A stretch of 64,000 bases of DNA from Grammothele lineata (lineage: Eukaryota; Basidiomycota; Agaricomycetes; Polyporales; Polyporaceae), in contig NDFF03000001.1 in assembly GCA_002150815.3 (NCBI GenBank), positions 496,001 through 560,000 of the forward strand, read 5' to 3'. Both the position numbers and the translations under genes were made by a program. The notes beneath the pieces are model-generated. The model did no database searches. It was not told where the DNA came from and saw nothing but the letters and a program-made list of their open reading frames with translations. Shown here in pieces: positions 1 through 10,252 of this stretch (positions are counted from its first letter, which is position 1; each line of letters opens with the position of its first letter).

Positions 1-429
1 ATGCACCAGCTCAGCGCTCCGACCTCAGGCGCCATTTGAACACACGGCGGACTTTACCCCAGGGCATTGCGAGAAGGAAGAGCCGGATTAGGGCGATAGG
101 TACCGAGGGACTAGCCGCATTCCAGCATCGTCTCAAACACAACCTATTGGTCGTTAGTTGTGCAGCTATGACATGGCTAGATACCACAGCAGCGGCAGTT
201 CATTTGTCAAACAGCATGGGAGTAACCAGCTTTCGGTGGTTGAAGTTGGCAGTGCCATAGCCTGAGGTCGTAGTAAAGTGGGCGGATGGTAGATTTAGTC
301 AATACTACACGCGAACTCATTACCATTGTACGGTCAACCTCAGCCGTACAAGCGTTGCTTTGAACTTCGTAGAAGCTACGGATGGTTCGGCAAGCGGCAG
401 CGGCATGCTCGAGAGATAGCTTGCAGGGG
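1..429. other. left-edge sequence with no recognised gene
   Basis: Short overlapping reading frames occur on both strands, but none resembles a known family and several begin at non-ATG codons. Nothing supportable is seen before the inverted URB2 fragment. Confidence 0.5.
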
Positions 430-1008
430 TGGGTACGGAAACCTGTAATGCAGCCGTAGTGCGCCTGCAAGGACAGACTGCCACGCCCTCACCTCCCTTC
501 TCCCGTCCCGCCTCAATCCGTCTGCAGGCGGATGGGCCGCAACCGCATCATGGACGTCCACGATCGCCCGCTCAGCCTCCGCCCGCGCGCTCTTCGCGAG
601 GCTCTGAAGCGGCAGAGCACGCAGCACGACGGCTACAGTCCGCGCGGTGAGCCCGAACGCTACAACGGCGAGATACTTACTCCGCCACCACGCCCCCCGC
701 CGTGCGGGCCTTCTCCTTTTTGAGTTTGTTGCGCAGGACGTCGTCGATTGTGCGCAGCACTTGGCCAGGCGTGAGGAAGCTGTGTACGACCCGGAACAGG
801 TTGTCAAAGAAGGAGAGACTGGTCAGAGGGCCGGCGCAGGCGCTCTGGTACGCCGCTTGTGGACCGCCAGGGATTCGCTCTAGGTGCTGAACCGAGAAGG
901 CGTCGGAGATGTATGCGATGGTCGAAGACTCCTCGTTTTCGAATCGTATTCGAGCGGCAGTTTGAGAAACTCCGGAGCGGAGGGTACCTTGTTGTGGACC
1001 TGCGAATT
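430..1008 (-). pseudogene. Inverted, broken partial copy of URB2
   Basis: Read on the minus strand, this stretch copies an internal segment of the URB2 gene that lies downstream on the plus strand (about 3137-3790). The shared part begins at the intron acceptor (CAGGTCCAC in both) and includes nearly identical peptide blocks such as ISDAFSVQHLERIPGG, RALPL.SLA and AEAERAIV. The copy has lost 4 nt just before the ISDAF block, which shifts the frame, and lacks much of the lysine-rich linker found in the parent, so it cannot encode the same protein. No start codon, upstream exons or C-terminal domain accompany it. It looks like a segmental inverted duplication that kept an intron border, which argues for a DNA-level copy and against a retro-copy. 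Identity is high but clearly diverged. Confidence 0.85.
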
Positions 1009-1631
1009 CCCAGAGTGCGTTCAAGTTTCAAGTCCAGCTCCTGCACAGTCCACCAATATCGGATCAGAGCGCCGCTTGGGGATGTTGAACTTCAAAGCTT
1101 CAGCTCGTGTTGTATCATGCGTCTTGTGCTATATTGTATCGAGTCTGTAGCAGGCGCACAGATTTACGCATGTGGAAATTCTGTGTTGTGGGCCGAGACG
1201 TCGATGGCAGTTGAACTCGAATGATTCACCACCCATTAGTACCGGCTCGTCGAAGTAACGCTGCAGACACCTCGACTCGCGTGAGGTGACGTATCGCTCC
1301 TCTGACCACTATCCATTGTTCCGTCTTCTCCGACTTTTTGGTACATAGACGTTAGCTGCGCTGGCACAGACCTCGGGGCGCATCTATGACCTGGTTCCGT
1401 CTAGAACCAATGAGCAACTAACAACGAAAGTGAGCGCACCCGATCTGATCTCACAACGTCCACGTGCCCCGCGCGGTCCGTCTGCACGGCGCTTCTCCGT
1501 GCCGTGCTTTTCATGTCTGCTCTCTCCGGACCCATGCTGCGTTGACTTCTCTGCTTCCCCGGATTTAGCTGCGCCACCAATCGAAAAAAGACACAGGTTT
1601 ACTGAAACAAGGCCTCCTGCGGAACTGTGCC
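1009..1631. promoter_or_regulatory. URB2 upstream region
   Basis: About 620 bp between the inverted fragment and the URB2 start. No gene is seen. The 14-mer TCTCCGACTTTTTG at 1327-1340 is also present in the HAS1/PTH2 promoter (15901-15914). The 200 bp before the ATG are rich in CT-runs, as is usual for basidiomycete 5' leaders. Confidence 0.4.
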
Positions 1632-4600
1632 ATGGCCAGACTGCTCAACGCGCAGGACTTCATTCGCGCGCTGAAGGCGTCCTCGGATCCGCCGCACGGC
1701 GGAGGTCCCTTCAAAGTTGAAATCGCTAGGCAGGCATGGGATACTACGTCGCTTTACATTCCGAACAAGGCGGAGGCGATCACTGACTGGCTTCTTTCGA
1801 CGATGCTCAAGGACAAATCAAGGCAACGGTACGCTCTTTCTTTCCCCTATGCCCCCTCCCATAGGTTGACTCGCGTACAAGGTCCGAAAACCCATTGTGC
1901 GATAGCCGGTACTGGACGCTTCTTGCGGACATCCTGTGCCATTCGGACAATATAATCTTGGATGATCGTACCCGCCCGCTGAGGTCTTGGCTTGTCCCGC
2001 TTCTTAACCGCATCCCCGTTGCCCCGATTGTTCTCTCCTACCTTGATCTAGCGGGCAGGGACGGCGAATCGGACAGTGAACGGAACTCAGTCGCCGCCCA
2101 GTGCATCTCCGTCATCTGGTCTCTGGCCGCGCCTAAGTTCAGCCCGGAAACGTTGCTAGAATGCTTCGGCGCAGTCGTTCAGCTCTGCGCTCCGGCTTCC
2201 ACTCCTGGTCCGCCATGCCGTCCGCTGACACCGTTGGACGAGTCCTGCGCGTTTTCTGCGATCGTCTCTTCGTACCGAGCCTCCCTTGCGAACCCAGCGG
2301 CGAAACGGAAGGTGTGTAACGAGGATACGTTCTTCCCGAAGAGGACGGATGACTGAGGTAATCGCCACCAGCAACTGCACACGCTCTTTCTCAATAGACA
2401 TCTTCTCTGCTGGCTGCGACTGGCTGCGTGCTCCCGTGAGGGCGATACTGCGGCATTGTCGGCTGACGTCTACAATGCGGGCATCGAGACCATATTCGGG
2501 CTCGACACAATCAAACAAGGATTGGACCACAAGTCCGACACAGTGCTGTTGGAGGCTCTCGAGGGCGCGCTGGATGAGGCTTCAGAGTCTGCTCTCCTCT
2601 CTCTACCACAGCTCTTCGCCTCCTACGTGCAGACTGTCAAGCGTCACAAGGGCGCCCTTTTCAGTCAAGGTTCCAACCAAGTTTCCGACCACATCACGGA
2701 GCAGTTACAGCGTGCGACTATGGCGTTTTATGCCGGATTCGTGTCTCTGGCGCGCACGGAGTACGAGGTACCGGCTTGGCAGTGTCGCGTCTCGCTACTA
2801 GAAGTGATTGAAAAAGAAAACCTGCTGAGCCTGGCAGACGGAGAAGCGCGCATACTTCTCAGGAGGGATGGAGACTTGGCCATGGATGCTCTCACAGACG
2901 CATGGGATGGTTCGTGCAGACAATTGCTTGTATCAGCGGGCTTCCAGTTAATTAAAGTGCATGCTAGAGAAACATGTCGTCCGCACCGACTGTGCAGTGC
3001 AGTTTCTTACCATTTTGACAAGGATCGACTACGATTTGATGTCCCCGTCATTTGCGGCCGTGTATCCCAAACTTATGGCGGTAAGCGTGCCTGTCTCCAT
3101 TCTCGTCATGGCTCATAATCATGGATGGGCTTCCGCAGGTCCACAGCAAGGTACCCTCCGCTCCGGAGTTTCTCAAACTTCTGCTCGAATACGATTCGAA
3201 GACGAGAAGCCTCCCTTCGACTATTGCATACATCTCCGACGCCTTCTCGGTTCAGCACCTAGAGCGCATCCCTGGCGGTCCACAGGCGGCGTATCAGAGC
3301 GCCTGCGCCGGCCCTCTGACCAGCTTCTCCTTCTTTGACAAGTTATCCCGGGACTTACATAGCTTCCTCACGCCTGGTCAAGTGCTGGACACGATCGTTG
3401 AGGTCTCTCGCCGGCTCACCCCCGCATATGACCACTTCCTTGAGTGTGAAGTGAGGCAACCGGTCGACGGTGGCGAGGGTCCGCGCAAGAAACGCAAAAA
3501 GGAGGTAAACGAGAAGACCCGCACAGCGGAGGACGGGGCGGAGGCGGAGTATCTCGCTATAGCGTTCGGGCTTGTCGCGCGGACTGCAGTCGTCGTGCTG
3601 CGTGCTCTGCCGCTTCACAGCCTGGCGGAGGACGTGCGGGCGGAGGCTGAGCGGGCGATCGTAGCCGTTCATGACATGGTTGTGGTCCGCACGCTCACAG
3701 ACGGTATGAAGCAGGACCGGAGAAGGGAGTCGAGCGCGTGGCAGTTTGTCCTCGCGGGTGCATTGCGGCTACATTATGGGCTGTCTTGTGCACATGGCCT
3801 CCCGCCGCAGTCTCCACTCGACAAGGACTTACTCGCGGTGATGTCGGAGTATTTGGGAGAGGAAGAGGTGATGCCCGAGCTTGTAGTTGAAGTGGTGAGG
3901 CAGCATGATTGCTTGGTTGAAGACGATGCTGACTTGTGCGAAAGTTGCGGACATTGCTGCATCAGTGCAGCGCGTTTGCCCTCAATGCGTCTATAGTTCT
4001 TGACAAGACGCTGGGTTACCTCGAAGTGCATTTATCGGGCAAGACCTCACCTTGGTCTGGGAAGGCGCATAGCTTGGACTCGCATGCTGCAGGCGCCATC
4101 GCTGTCTTGCACATGTTGGTCGGCAGGTGGCTGCCAGAGATTGAGTAAGTGAACCGACATCGTGGGCTAGTATCGCTGATGAACACGTCATTAGTGTGTG
4201 GTCAAACGCAAACCAATTGAAACGCATTGCCTCAACATTAGTTAGCGCCAACTTTGACTCGCTCTCAACTGTGTCGTCCGGTCTGGGCATGCACACGGTT
4301 TTGGTCAGGCTACTGCATGACGCACAGTTTTGGGAACTCCCTCGACTGAGAGGTGGGTATCCGGAGGTGTTGATCATACCATGATTCATTCTCATCCCTC
4401 ATCCCAGATGCTTTCTTATCCCAGGTCAGCGAACTTACGGCTCCGTTGGACGAGTTTGACCTTCCTAAGTCCTTGTCATCGCTGTCTTCCGACTCATCAC
4501 GACTGGCTTCCTCCGTGATCACACGAGTCGCATCCGCATACAGCGTGCTCCTCCTTACGCCACTAGAGTACATCCCTCGCGCTTCCCATCTAGAATTCCT

Positions 4601-6710
4601 TCAAAGAGGATTCGCCGCAGATGTGTCGGTGTTCTTGACTTTGCGATATGGGAAGAAACCGAAAGTGTCCCAGCGCCACTTGATGATAATTCGGGAGGTC
4701 CTGCGACGCACAATCACCTATCTGGATACAGTTGAAACCTTCGTGAGCCCTATCCTTCGCAGGACATCCATCATGCAAATTGACACTTCTCTCAGGCGAA
4801 TTCTCCGTATTGGACATATTTGATCGAACCCGGTGATACAGGGTTCAACGACGAGGATCTCGTTGCGACGACCATGGAGTTGATAGACATGTATCAGCGG
4901 CGAGTGGCCTGTTTCAGCTTTCTGCTTCCATTGATTTATCAAACCGGCTTCAGATCTCTCGTTCGAACGGCGAGGAGAGGAAATAACAACGCGCTCCCTT
5001 CTCTCATCAATCGGTTTACCCAAGCGTTTTCTAAAGGGTCGCGCGGTATACCGGAACGGGCAGCGCTGCTCCTCATTGACACCGTTGTGCAGGGTGGATC
5101 AGCGGCTATGTAAGTAATAAGTTTATTTGGCAGCGAAGCATGTGTTAATCCCGGCGCAGTCTGCCTGCTGAAAGTCTCGAAGCCCTGCGCGTGTTGCACG
5201 ACCGGATATTCGAATTCAGTGCTCCGGTCGGAGATTCGGAAGACGTTCCTATGGATCACTTCTTGTTGGATGTCTGGTCTCACCTGCATACTCTCCAACA
5301 TTGGCTGGGGGTTGAAAGTATGTCCACTTTGAAAGTCCGACTCTCCGTGTCCTGACACGTTTATAGAGCGTACATGTGCGATTGGCAGCAAGCTAACTCG
5401 AAGATTGCTGTCATGGACCGGTGCTCCACATGAAGTAGCGTCTCTCGCGCCGGTTTGCTTGACAATCCTCTTCGGAGAGCTGCAGCCCTTGGGATCTACT
5501 GGGTACCAGGAACAGGTTGAGTATGTCGTTGTGGCATACCTATCCTTGATGCGAGCTTGCGGGTCGTTGGGTGCGTATGATGTTTTTTTTCAGGAGCGAC
5601 GTTACTCAAGGGTCCAATACAGCCTCGGCGAACCTGGAGACGCGACTAGCTAGTGCATCTCGCACGTTGCCCGCCGATACCTTCTCTATCATGCTCGACC
5701 TCATATACGAGGGACTGCCCGATCACACCGGCTTAAGCCAATCGGACGTCGCCGGCCTTGTACGACTATCCTCAGTCCTGCTGCGTGATGCGCCGGAAGG
5801 TGAGAGGCGATGTGCGCTCGGTATCCAATCGATCCTGAATACTGTACAGGGACGTCCAAAATCTGTCAAGCGCACACCACAAGGTGCTTGAACCTCTTCG
5901 CGGATGACGAGCGATTTACGTCGGTGTCTGCTCTCCGCCGTGAGGCCCTTGACTTCCTCGTACGCCAGTGTAACGACCGAGTGAGCTTTATACTCGTGTT
6001 CACGAAATACACATTGACATGTAGAGTAGCCTGCTTCCTTGCGGACCGTCGACCTCCCCAGCCTCTGGTCGTTCCTTCAGGCTCTCCTGGCTGGCTCCAC
6101 CGTGCATGATCCTTCGACAGACCTCACAATATTCCATGGTGTAGTCAACACGCTGAGCGCCCTTGTACGCCTCCGGCGCGACCTTGTCCTGCACACGCTC
6201 CCGCAACTCGGGTTCGCTCTCCGCCGGCTCGTCGCGTGCCTCCGCGCACCCCGCCCACAACTAGGTGCAAAGCAGCGACGCCTCGTCATGGACACGCTCC
6301 CGCGCTGGCTTACTCCCTCTCCCTCTCCCTCAGGCGCAGACGCAGGCGTGGCGGGGGCGGCGGAGAGCAAGGCACTCGCGCGCCTCCTCACGACGCTCCT
6401 CACGAAAACGCTCGTACGCACGCACGGCGCGGACGCGCAGCAACAAAAGCCCGAGGCTCTCGCGCGCCCGTTTGCGCGGCACGCGGCGGGCGTGCTCGCG
6501 GCGTATGCGGAGGCGGTCAACGACCCGCTCTGCGTGTTCGCGGTGGGCGTAAGGCGCGAGCTGCAACCGGGTCTGTTCGCGTTGTGCGAGATGCTGGGTG
6601 AACAGAGTAGGGACGCAATGATGGTCGCGGCGCTCGACGCGGGCGGGAAAGCGACGATGAAGGCGCTTTGGAGGGAGTATGAGAAGCAGCGGTATGTCGG
6701 GAAAGGGTGA
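1632..6710 (+). CDS. URB2: URB2/NPA2-family nucleolar pre-ribosome biogenesis protein
   Basis: A large protein of roughly 1,400-1,500 aa assembled from many exons with short introns. URB2/Npa2 is a nucleolar factor of early pre-60S particles needed for 27S pre-rRNA stability in yeast. The assignment rests on the C-terminal domain in the last exon: a helical stretch ending LFALCEMLGEQSRD, then an aspartate-rich segment and the closing YEKQRYVGKG, the typical end of the family. Upstream exons are helical and repeat-like without catalytic motifs, as expected of a scaffold. A basic linker (KKRKKE) sits near the middle. The start is the ATG opening MARLLNAQDF, which leads without a break into the first exon. 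The gene converges on GLY1, leaving a 125-bp gap. The family call is good; the exact exon borders in the middle are less certain. Confidence 0.85.
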
Positions 6711-6835
6711 GACGAGCGGGCTACGCGTGTGTAGGTGGGCTGTGTTCTATGGCTATATGTCAAGAGTACAGATCGTGCGACTTCTATTCTACCATAGATT
6801 CCGTCTGCGAGTGAGGCCTGCGTTTTAAATAATTT

Positions 6836-8608
6836 CTACTTCTGCTCCGTCGCCGCAGGCCGCTTGACCTTGACGTACACATTGGTGTTAACGTGGCCGT
6901 TCGCGGCCGGCTTCTTCTCGGGCGGAACGAACCCGGCGGCCTTCTTCTCTTCCGCAAGCTGACGGACAACGGATAGAAGATCTTCGACGGCCTGCGGCGA
7001 GATCTGGAGGTGCACGACAAGGCGCGAGCCACCGATAGTGAGGGGATCGGGGAGCTGGCTCGCCCTCTCTACGATCTCCGCGTAGCTGACACCAATTGGC
7101 GACGGATCGTAGAACACCTAGGCCCAGTAAAAATTAGACATGGTATAGACATCACTATACATCGAGTGCCATACCATGCACGTCTCGGCTGGGCTGAGGA
7201 TATCGACACCCAGCTCGACCAGGCCGGCCTGCAGCCTGCGCGCGAGGTCGTGAACCGCAGCCAGGCGGGGGAAGTTGTGCGTCAGCGCGTATGCGGCAGA
7301 TCCGGCCATGAACCCGGTCTGGCGCATCCCGCCGCCGAACATCTTCCGGAACCAGCGTGCGCGCGCGATGAACTCCTTGCTGCCGACAAGGCAGGAGCCG
7401 ATGGGCGCGCCTAACCATGAGGTCAGTTATTTGGGGGAGATTCTTCGAGATGGAAGAGTAGAGAGACGCACCGAGCCCTTTGCTAAAGCATAGGCTAACG
7501 CTGTCGAATGGCGCACAGAGCTCGCTGAGCGGCAGGCCGGTCTCGGCAGCGACGTGCCAGATGCGCGCCCCGTCGAGGTGCATCATGAGGCCATTGCTGT
7601 GCGCGTAGTCGGAGATGCGGATGACCTCTTCCTGGGGGATGATGGTACCGTTGAGGGTGTTCTCTAGCTCGATGACCGCCGTGGGGCAGCTTGTTACGGA
7701 AGGTCAGCGATGTGCAGGGATAAGGGGTTGTGGCTATCACCTGTGAACTTCGTAGCCGAGCACCACGTTCTCCTGCACATCCTCGAGCGTTAGGTGGTGG
7801 CCTTGATTGTTCCTGTGAGTTAGGGCATATTCGGGATAGCACGGAGGGCAAACGGAGGGCCTACCGTTAGATGGTACGACCATCTGGGCGTGTGCCCCAG
7901 AGTGGAAAGCGAGGCCACCAGCCTCGTACCTGTGCAGTACGTAAGTTAACCACCACAAACGTCAAAATGCTTGGCGTACCGCACAATGTGCGCCCGGTGG
8001 TCGCACAGTACGGCATACGGCGGCTGCTTGAGGTGGGTCCTGAGCGCGATCTGGTTGGACATGGTCCCCGAGGGCACGAAAAGCGCGGCCTCCTTGCCGG
8101 TGATCTTGGCCATGTGCGCCTCGAGGGCCTTGGTACAAGGCTCATGGTAGACGTCATCGCCGACGGACGCGCGGGCGGCGTAGAGGTACATTTCCTGAGT
8201 GGGTACTACAACAAGTGTCAGGAACGTGAACTGGCGCGAGCATAATTGATGCGCTAACCGGTGATGGTGTCCGCTACAAGCACATGGCGGGTTATGACAG
8301 GAGCACTACACTATCTGTGGATAGCTCGGACGTACAGATGAAGCTGCGGGAAACTTCCTTGATCCCTCTCTTGGTGTCCTGCGAGCACGTCGTTCACCTC
8401 AAGTATGCCAGAGGTCGCGCGGGACGCAACGCACCTCATCCTGAGTCAGAGTGAAGATGTCGACCTTTATCTGGTCTGCAACCTGCGCGCGCGCGGCGTC
8501 GATGTTAGTGGACATGGTGCGGGGCGAGAGTGCTCTTTTGGAGTTGAATCCGATGGCGGGCGGACGGCGGAAGAGGCGGGAGAGATGAGAGAAGAGACTG
8601 AGAGACAT
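6836..8608 (-). CDS. GLY1: L-threonine aldolase (PLP-dependent), possibly mitochondrial
   Basis: Threonine aldolase cleaves L-threonine or L-allo-threonine to glycine and acetaldehyde using pyridoxal phosphate. Read on the minus strand, the exons give SDTITVPTQEM, ASVGDDVYHEP, FVPSGTMSNQ, LDGARIWH and FSKGLGAPIG; the lysine of FSKG is the cofactor lysine. The order and spacing match beta-eliminating-lyase-fold aldolases of about 400 aa. A 15-nt internal exon (8259-8273) supplies SDTIT. The start chosen gives an arginine/serine-rich leader (MSLSLFSHLSRLFRR), which could target mitochondria; a second in-frame ATG at 8515 (MSTNID) would give a cytosolic form. It is divergent from the zf-met2 gene. 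The C-terminus carries a lysine-rich tail beyond the catalytic domain. Confidence 0.92.
8259..8273 (-). other. GLY1: 15-nt internal micro-exon of GLY1
   Basis: The minus-strand exon CGGACACCATCACCG is bordered by a TTGTAG acceptor and a GTTAGC donor. Flanking introns are 62 nt (8274-8335) and 53 nt (8206-8258). It joins the exon ending AGCTTCATCT to the exon beginning TACCCACTCAG and restores S-D-T-I-T-V-P-T, the conserved N-terminal motif of the enzyme. Confidence 0.8.
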
Positions 8609-8976
8609 GGGAATGCATTGCACCAAACACAATATTTGTGACTCGCCGGCGGAAGAGGTCCGAGTTCCTGGCTCGAGGGCCGCGGCGCGGACTCGGAGGC
8701 ACAGTCAGCGCCGTCGAGCGGAGGCCGACTCTTCTCACTCACTCGCTCGCAAAATCCAATCAAAATCGGCCTCAAATCTCATTTTCCGCAGGCGCCCGCG
8801 CCAGATTATCGCTGCTCGATCCCGATCCCCACGCGCGCCTGTCAGGCCTCGACGCCCTCCTCGGCCTCAGGCAGTGCTCAGGGCCTCGTTTCCGTCGTCC
8901 TTGTCTCTTTCTGCTCTCTCTCTCCCGTTCCAGTCTCTCCTTCGACTCGTGTGTCACCAGCTTCATAGACGACATC
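8609..8976. promoter_or_regulatory. Divergent promoter between GLY1 and the zf-met2 gene
   Basis: 368 bp separate the two start codons. The right half is a pyrimidine-rich leader (CTCTCTCTCCC-type runs), typical of transcription starts in basidiomycetes. No TATA box stands out. Confidence 0.5.
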
Positions 8977-9364
8977 ATGGGAAACGTACGTATGCGCAAA
9001 CTCAATAATGCGCCACCGCAACTTAAATTTCTCCTCAGGGTGCCAAAGCTGCTCAGAAGAGGGAGAGGAACGCCGCCAAGTCCGCGGGCACGGCTAAAAG
9101 TCAAACAAAGACTAACGAGGCCGCAAAGAACATCATCTGCGTGACGTGCAGGCAGACCTTCGTACGCTCTCTTCGTCCTCGGGCTGTGACGCCCGCGACC
9201 TGACCTCTTTGCCCAGCTCCTGACGACTCGTGCGCCCGCGTGAGTAAAATGTGTCCAAGACTCGCTCCCTGGCACCTTGTTGATAACCTCTTAGTCTCGA
9301 GGAACACGCCTCTAACAAGCACAGCAAGACGATGGCCGAATGCTTCCCCACTTTCGGGAAATGA
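8977..9364 (+). CDS. Small 4F5/zf-met2-type zinc-finger protein (SERF-like)
   Basis: Four exons encode about 73 aa. The N-terminal part is lysine-, arginine- and alanine-rich (GAKAAQKRERNAAKS), as in the 4F5/SERF family. It is followed by one C2H2-like finger, C-V-T-C ... H-A-S-N-K-H, ending MAECFPTFGK. This arrangement is that of the eukaryotic SERF-like zinc-finger proteins (Pfam 4F5 plus zf-met2). Their role is poorly known; some family members bind nucleic acid or influence protein aggregation. The coding part of exon 1 is only 9 nt (Met-Gly-Asn) and exon 3 is 23 nt, so the gene is easily missed. Splice phases join perfectly and the finger is interrupted by two introns. Confidence 0.9.
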
Positions 9365-9558
9365 CCTCTGCGTCCCAGTGTTGCGATTTCTTTACTTCAT
9401 GTTGTTGGATTTTCGGGTGCACCCTTTGCTCTGTAACGCTGTGCTTCGTCCCATGTGTTTTCTTCGGGTGAACCGGACTGTCGGTGAGTAGAATTAGAGT
9501 GATAATAAGGGTACAAATATGCCATGCGCGAACGGTTCCGCGCGTCTACTCCCTCCCC

Positions 9559-9965
9559 TCATAGCGACCCAAGACCGCCCGGGCCTGCTGCTGTCGCCGC
9601 CGCCCCCGCCATTTGAAGCTTCTCGCCGACTTTTTGGTTGACGGCGAAATACTTGGCGACACAGCGGTCTATGCAGACGCTTTCGCCCTTGTTCAGGTCC
9701 CCTTCGGCGTATCGTGTGCTAATGCACTTGGCGTGACATGACCTGCGGGATTGTGAGTGTGTAGCCGGCGTGCACGGAATGCACGCCCTATACTGACGTG
9801 ACGAGGCGGTTGAAGATATCCGTAATCATGTCAAGTCTGGTGAAGCGTGTCAATAATGGCGAGAGATACATAGCAATATGGCACTCACTCTTGTGTCGCC
9901 ATCTCCACACGCTCTGCATTGATGCCGCCCGCGGAGGGAGTGGCGCCACGACCAAGGAAAGACAT
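9559..9965 (-). CDS. TIM10: Mitochondrial intermembrane-space chaperone Tim10
   Basis: A small Tim of about 97 aa in three exons. Tim9-Tim10 hexamers escort hydrophobic precursors across the intermembrane space to the TIM22 and SAM complexes. The twin CX3C motifs are plain: C-H-A-K-C and C-I-D-R-C, separated by 16 residues with the conserved [13 protein letters not shown] pattern. The N-terminus begins [14 protein letters not shown]. The C-terminal tail is alanine/glycine-rich ([17 protein letters not shown]). It shares a promoter with UTP4. Confidence 0.93.
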
Positions 9966-10252
9966 TTTTAAGGTACGGAAGGTGGGTGAGAATAGGTGGT
10001 GCGGCAGACAGGGTGGGACGGAGAGATGGTCGCTGGACGAGGAGTGACGCGAAGGCGCCGGCGGGATAGCGCGTCATGGGTCCGCCTTCCCGATCGGGAA
10101 CAGAAAAGTTTGCCCGCGAGGTTCGCGTCGATCACTGGCAGGCCCACGGCCCGCGTCCTCCTCCGCAAAACTTGTCGAGCCCTCTCTGCGCCGCCGTGCG
10201 AGTTCCTTGTCCGCTCGAAGCCTTGGAAGTTGCCAAAAGACACGTCTTTGCC
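9966..10252. promoter_or_regulatory. Divergent promoter TIM10 / UTP4
   Basis: 287 bp between start codons. An open reading frame runs into UTP4 from upstream, but its beginning is not conserved in the family, so this is treated as leader/promoter. Confidence 0.5.

Noticed and set aside
6077..6763. 228-codon minus-strand frame
   Set aside because: Shadow of the GC-rich C-terminal exon of URB2, whose plus-strand reading matches the family.
9628..9643. Further CCGACTTTTTGG match
   Set aside because: It lies inside TIM10 coding sequence (V-G-E-K-L) and is explained by the protein; not counted as a promoter element.
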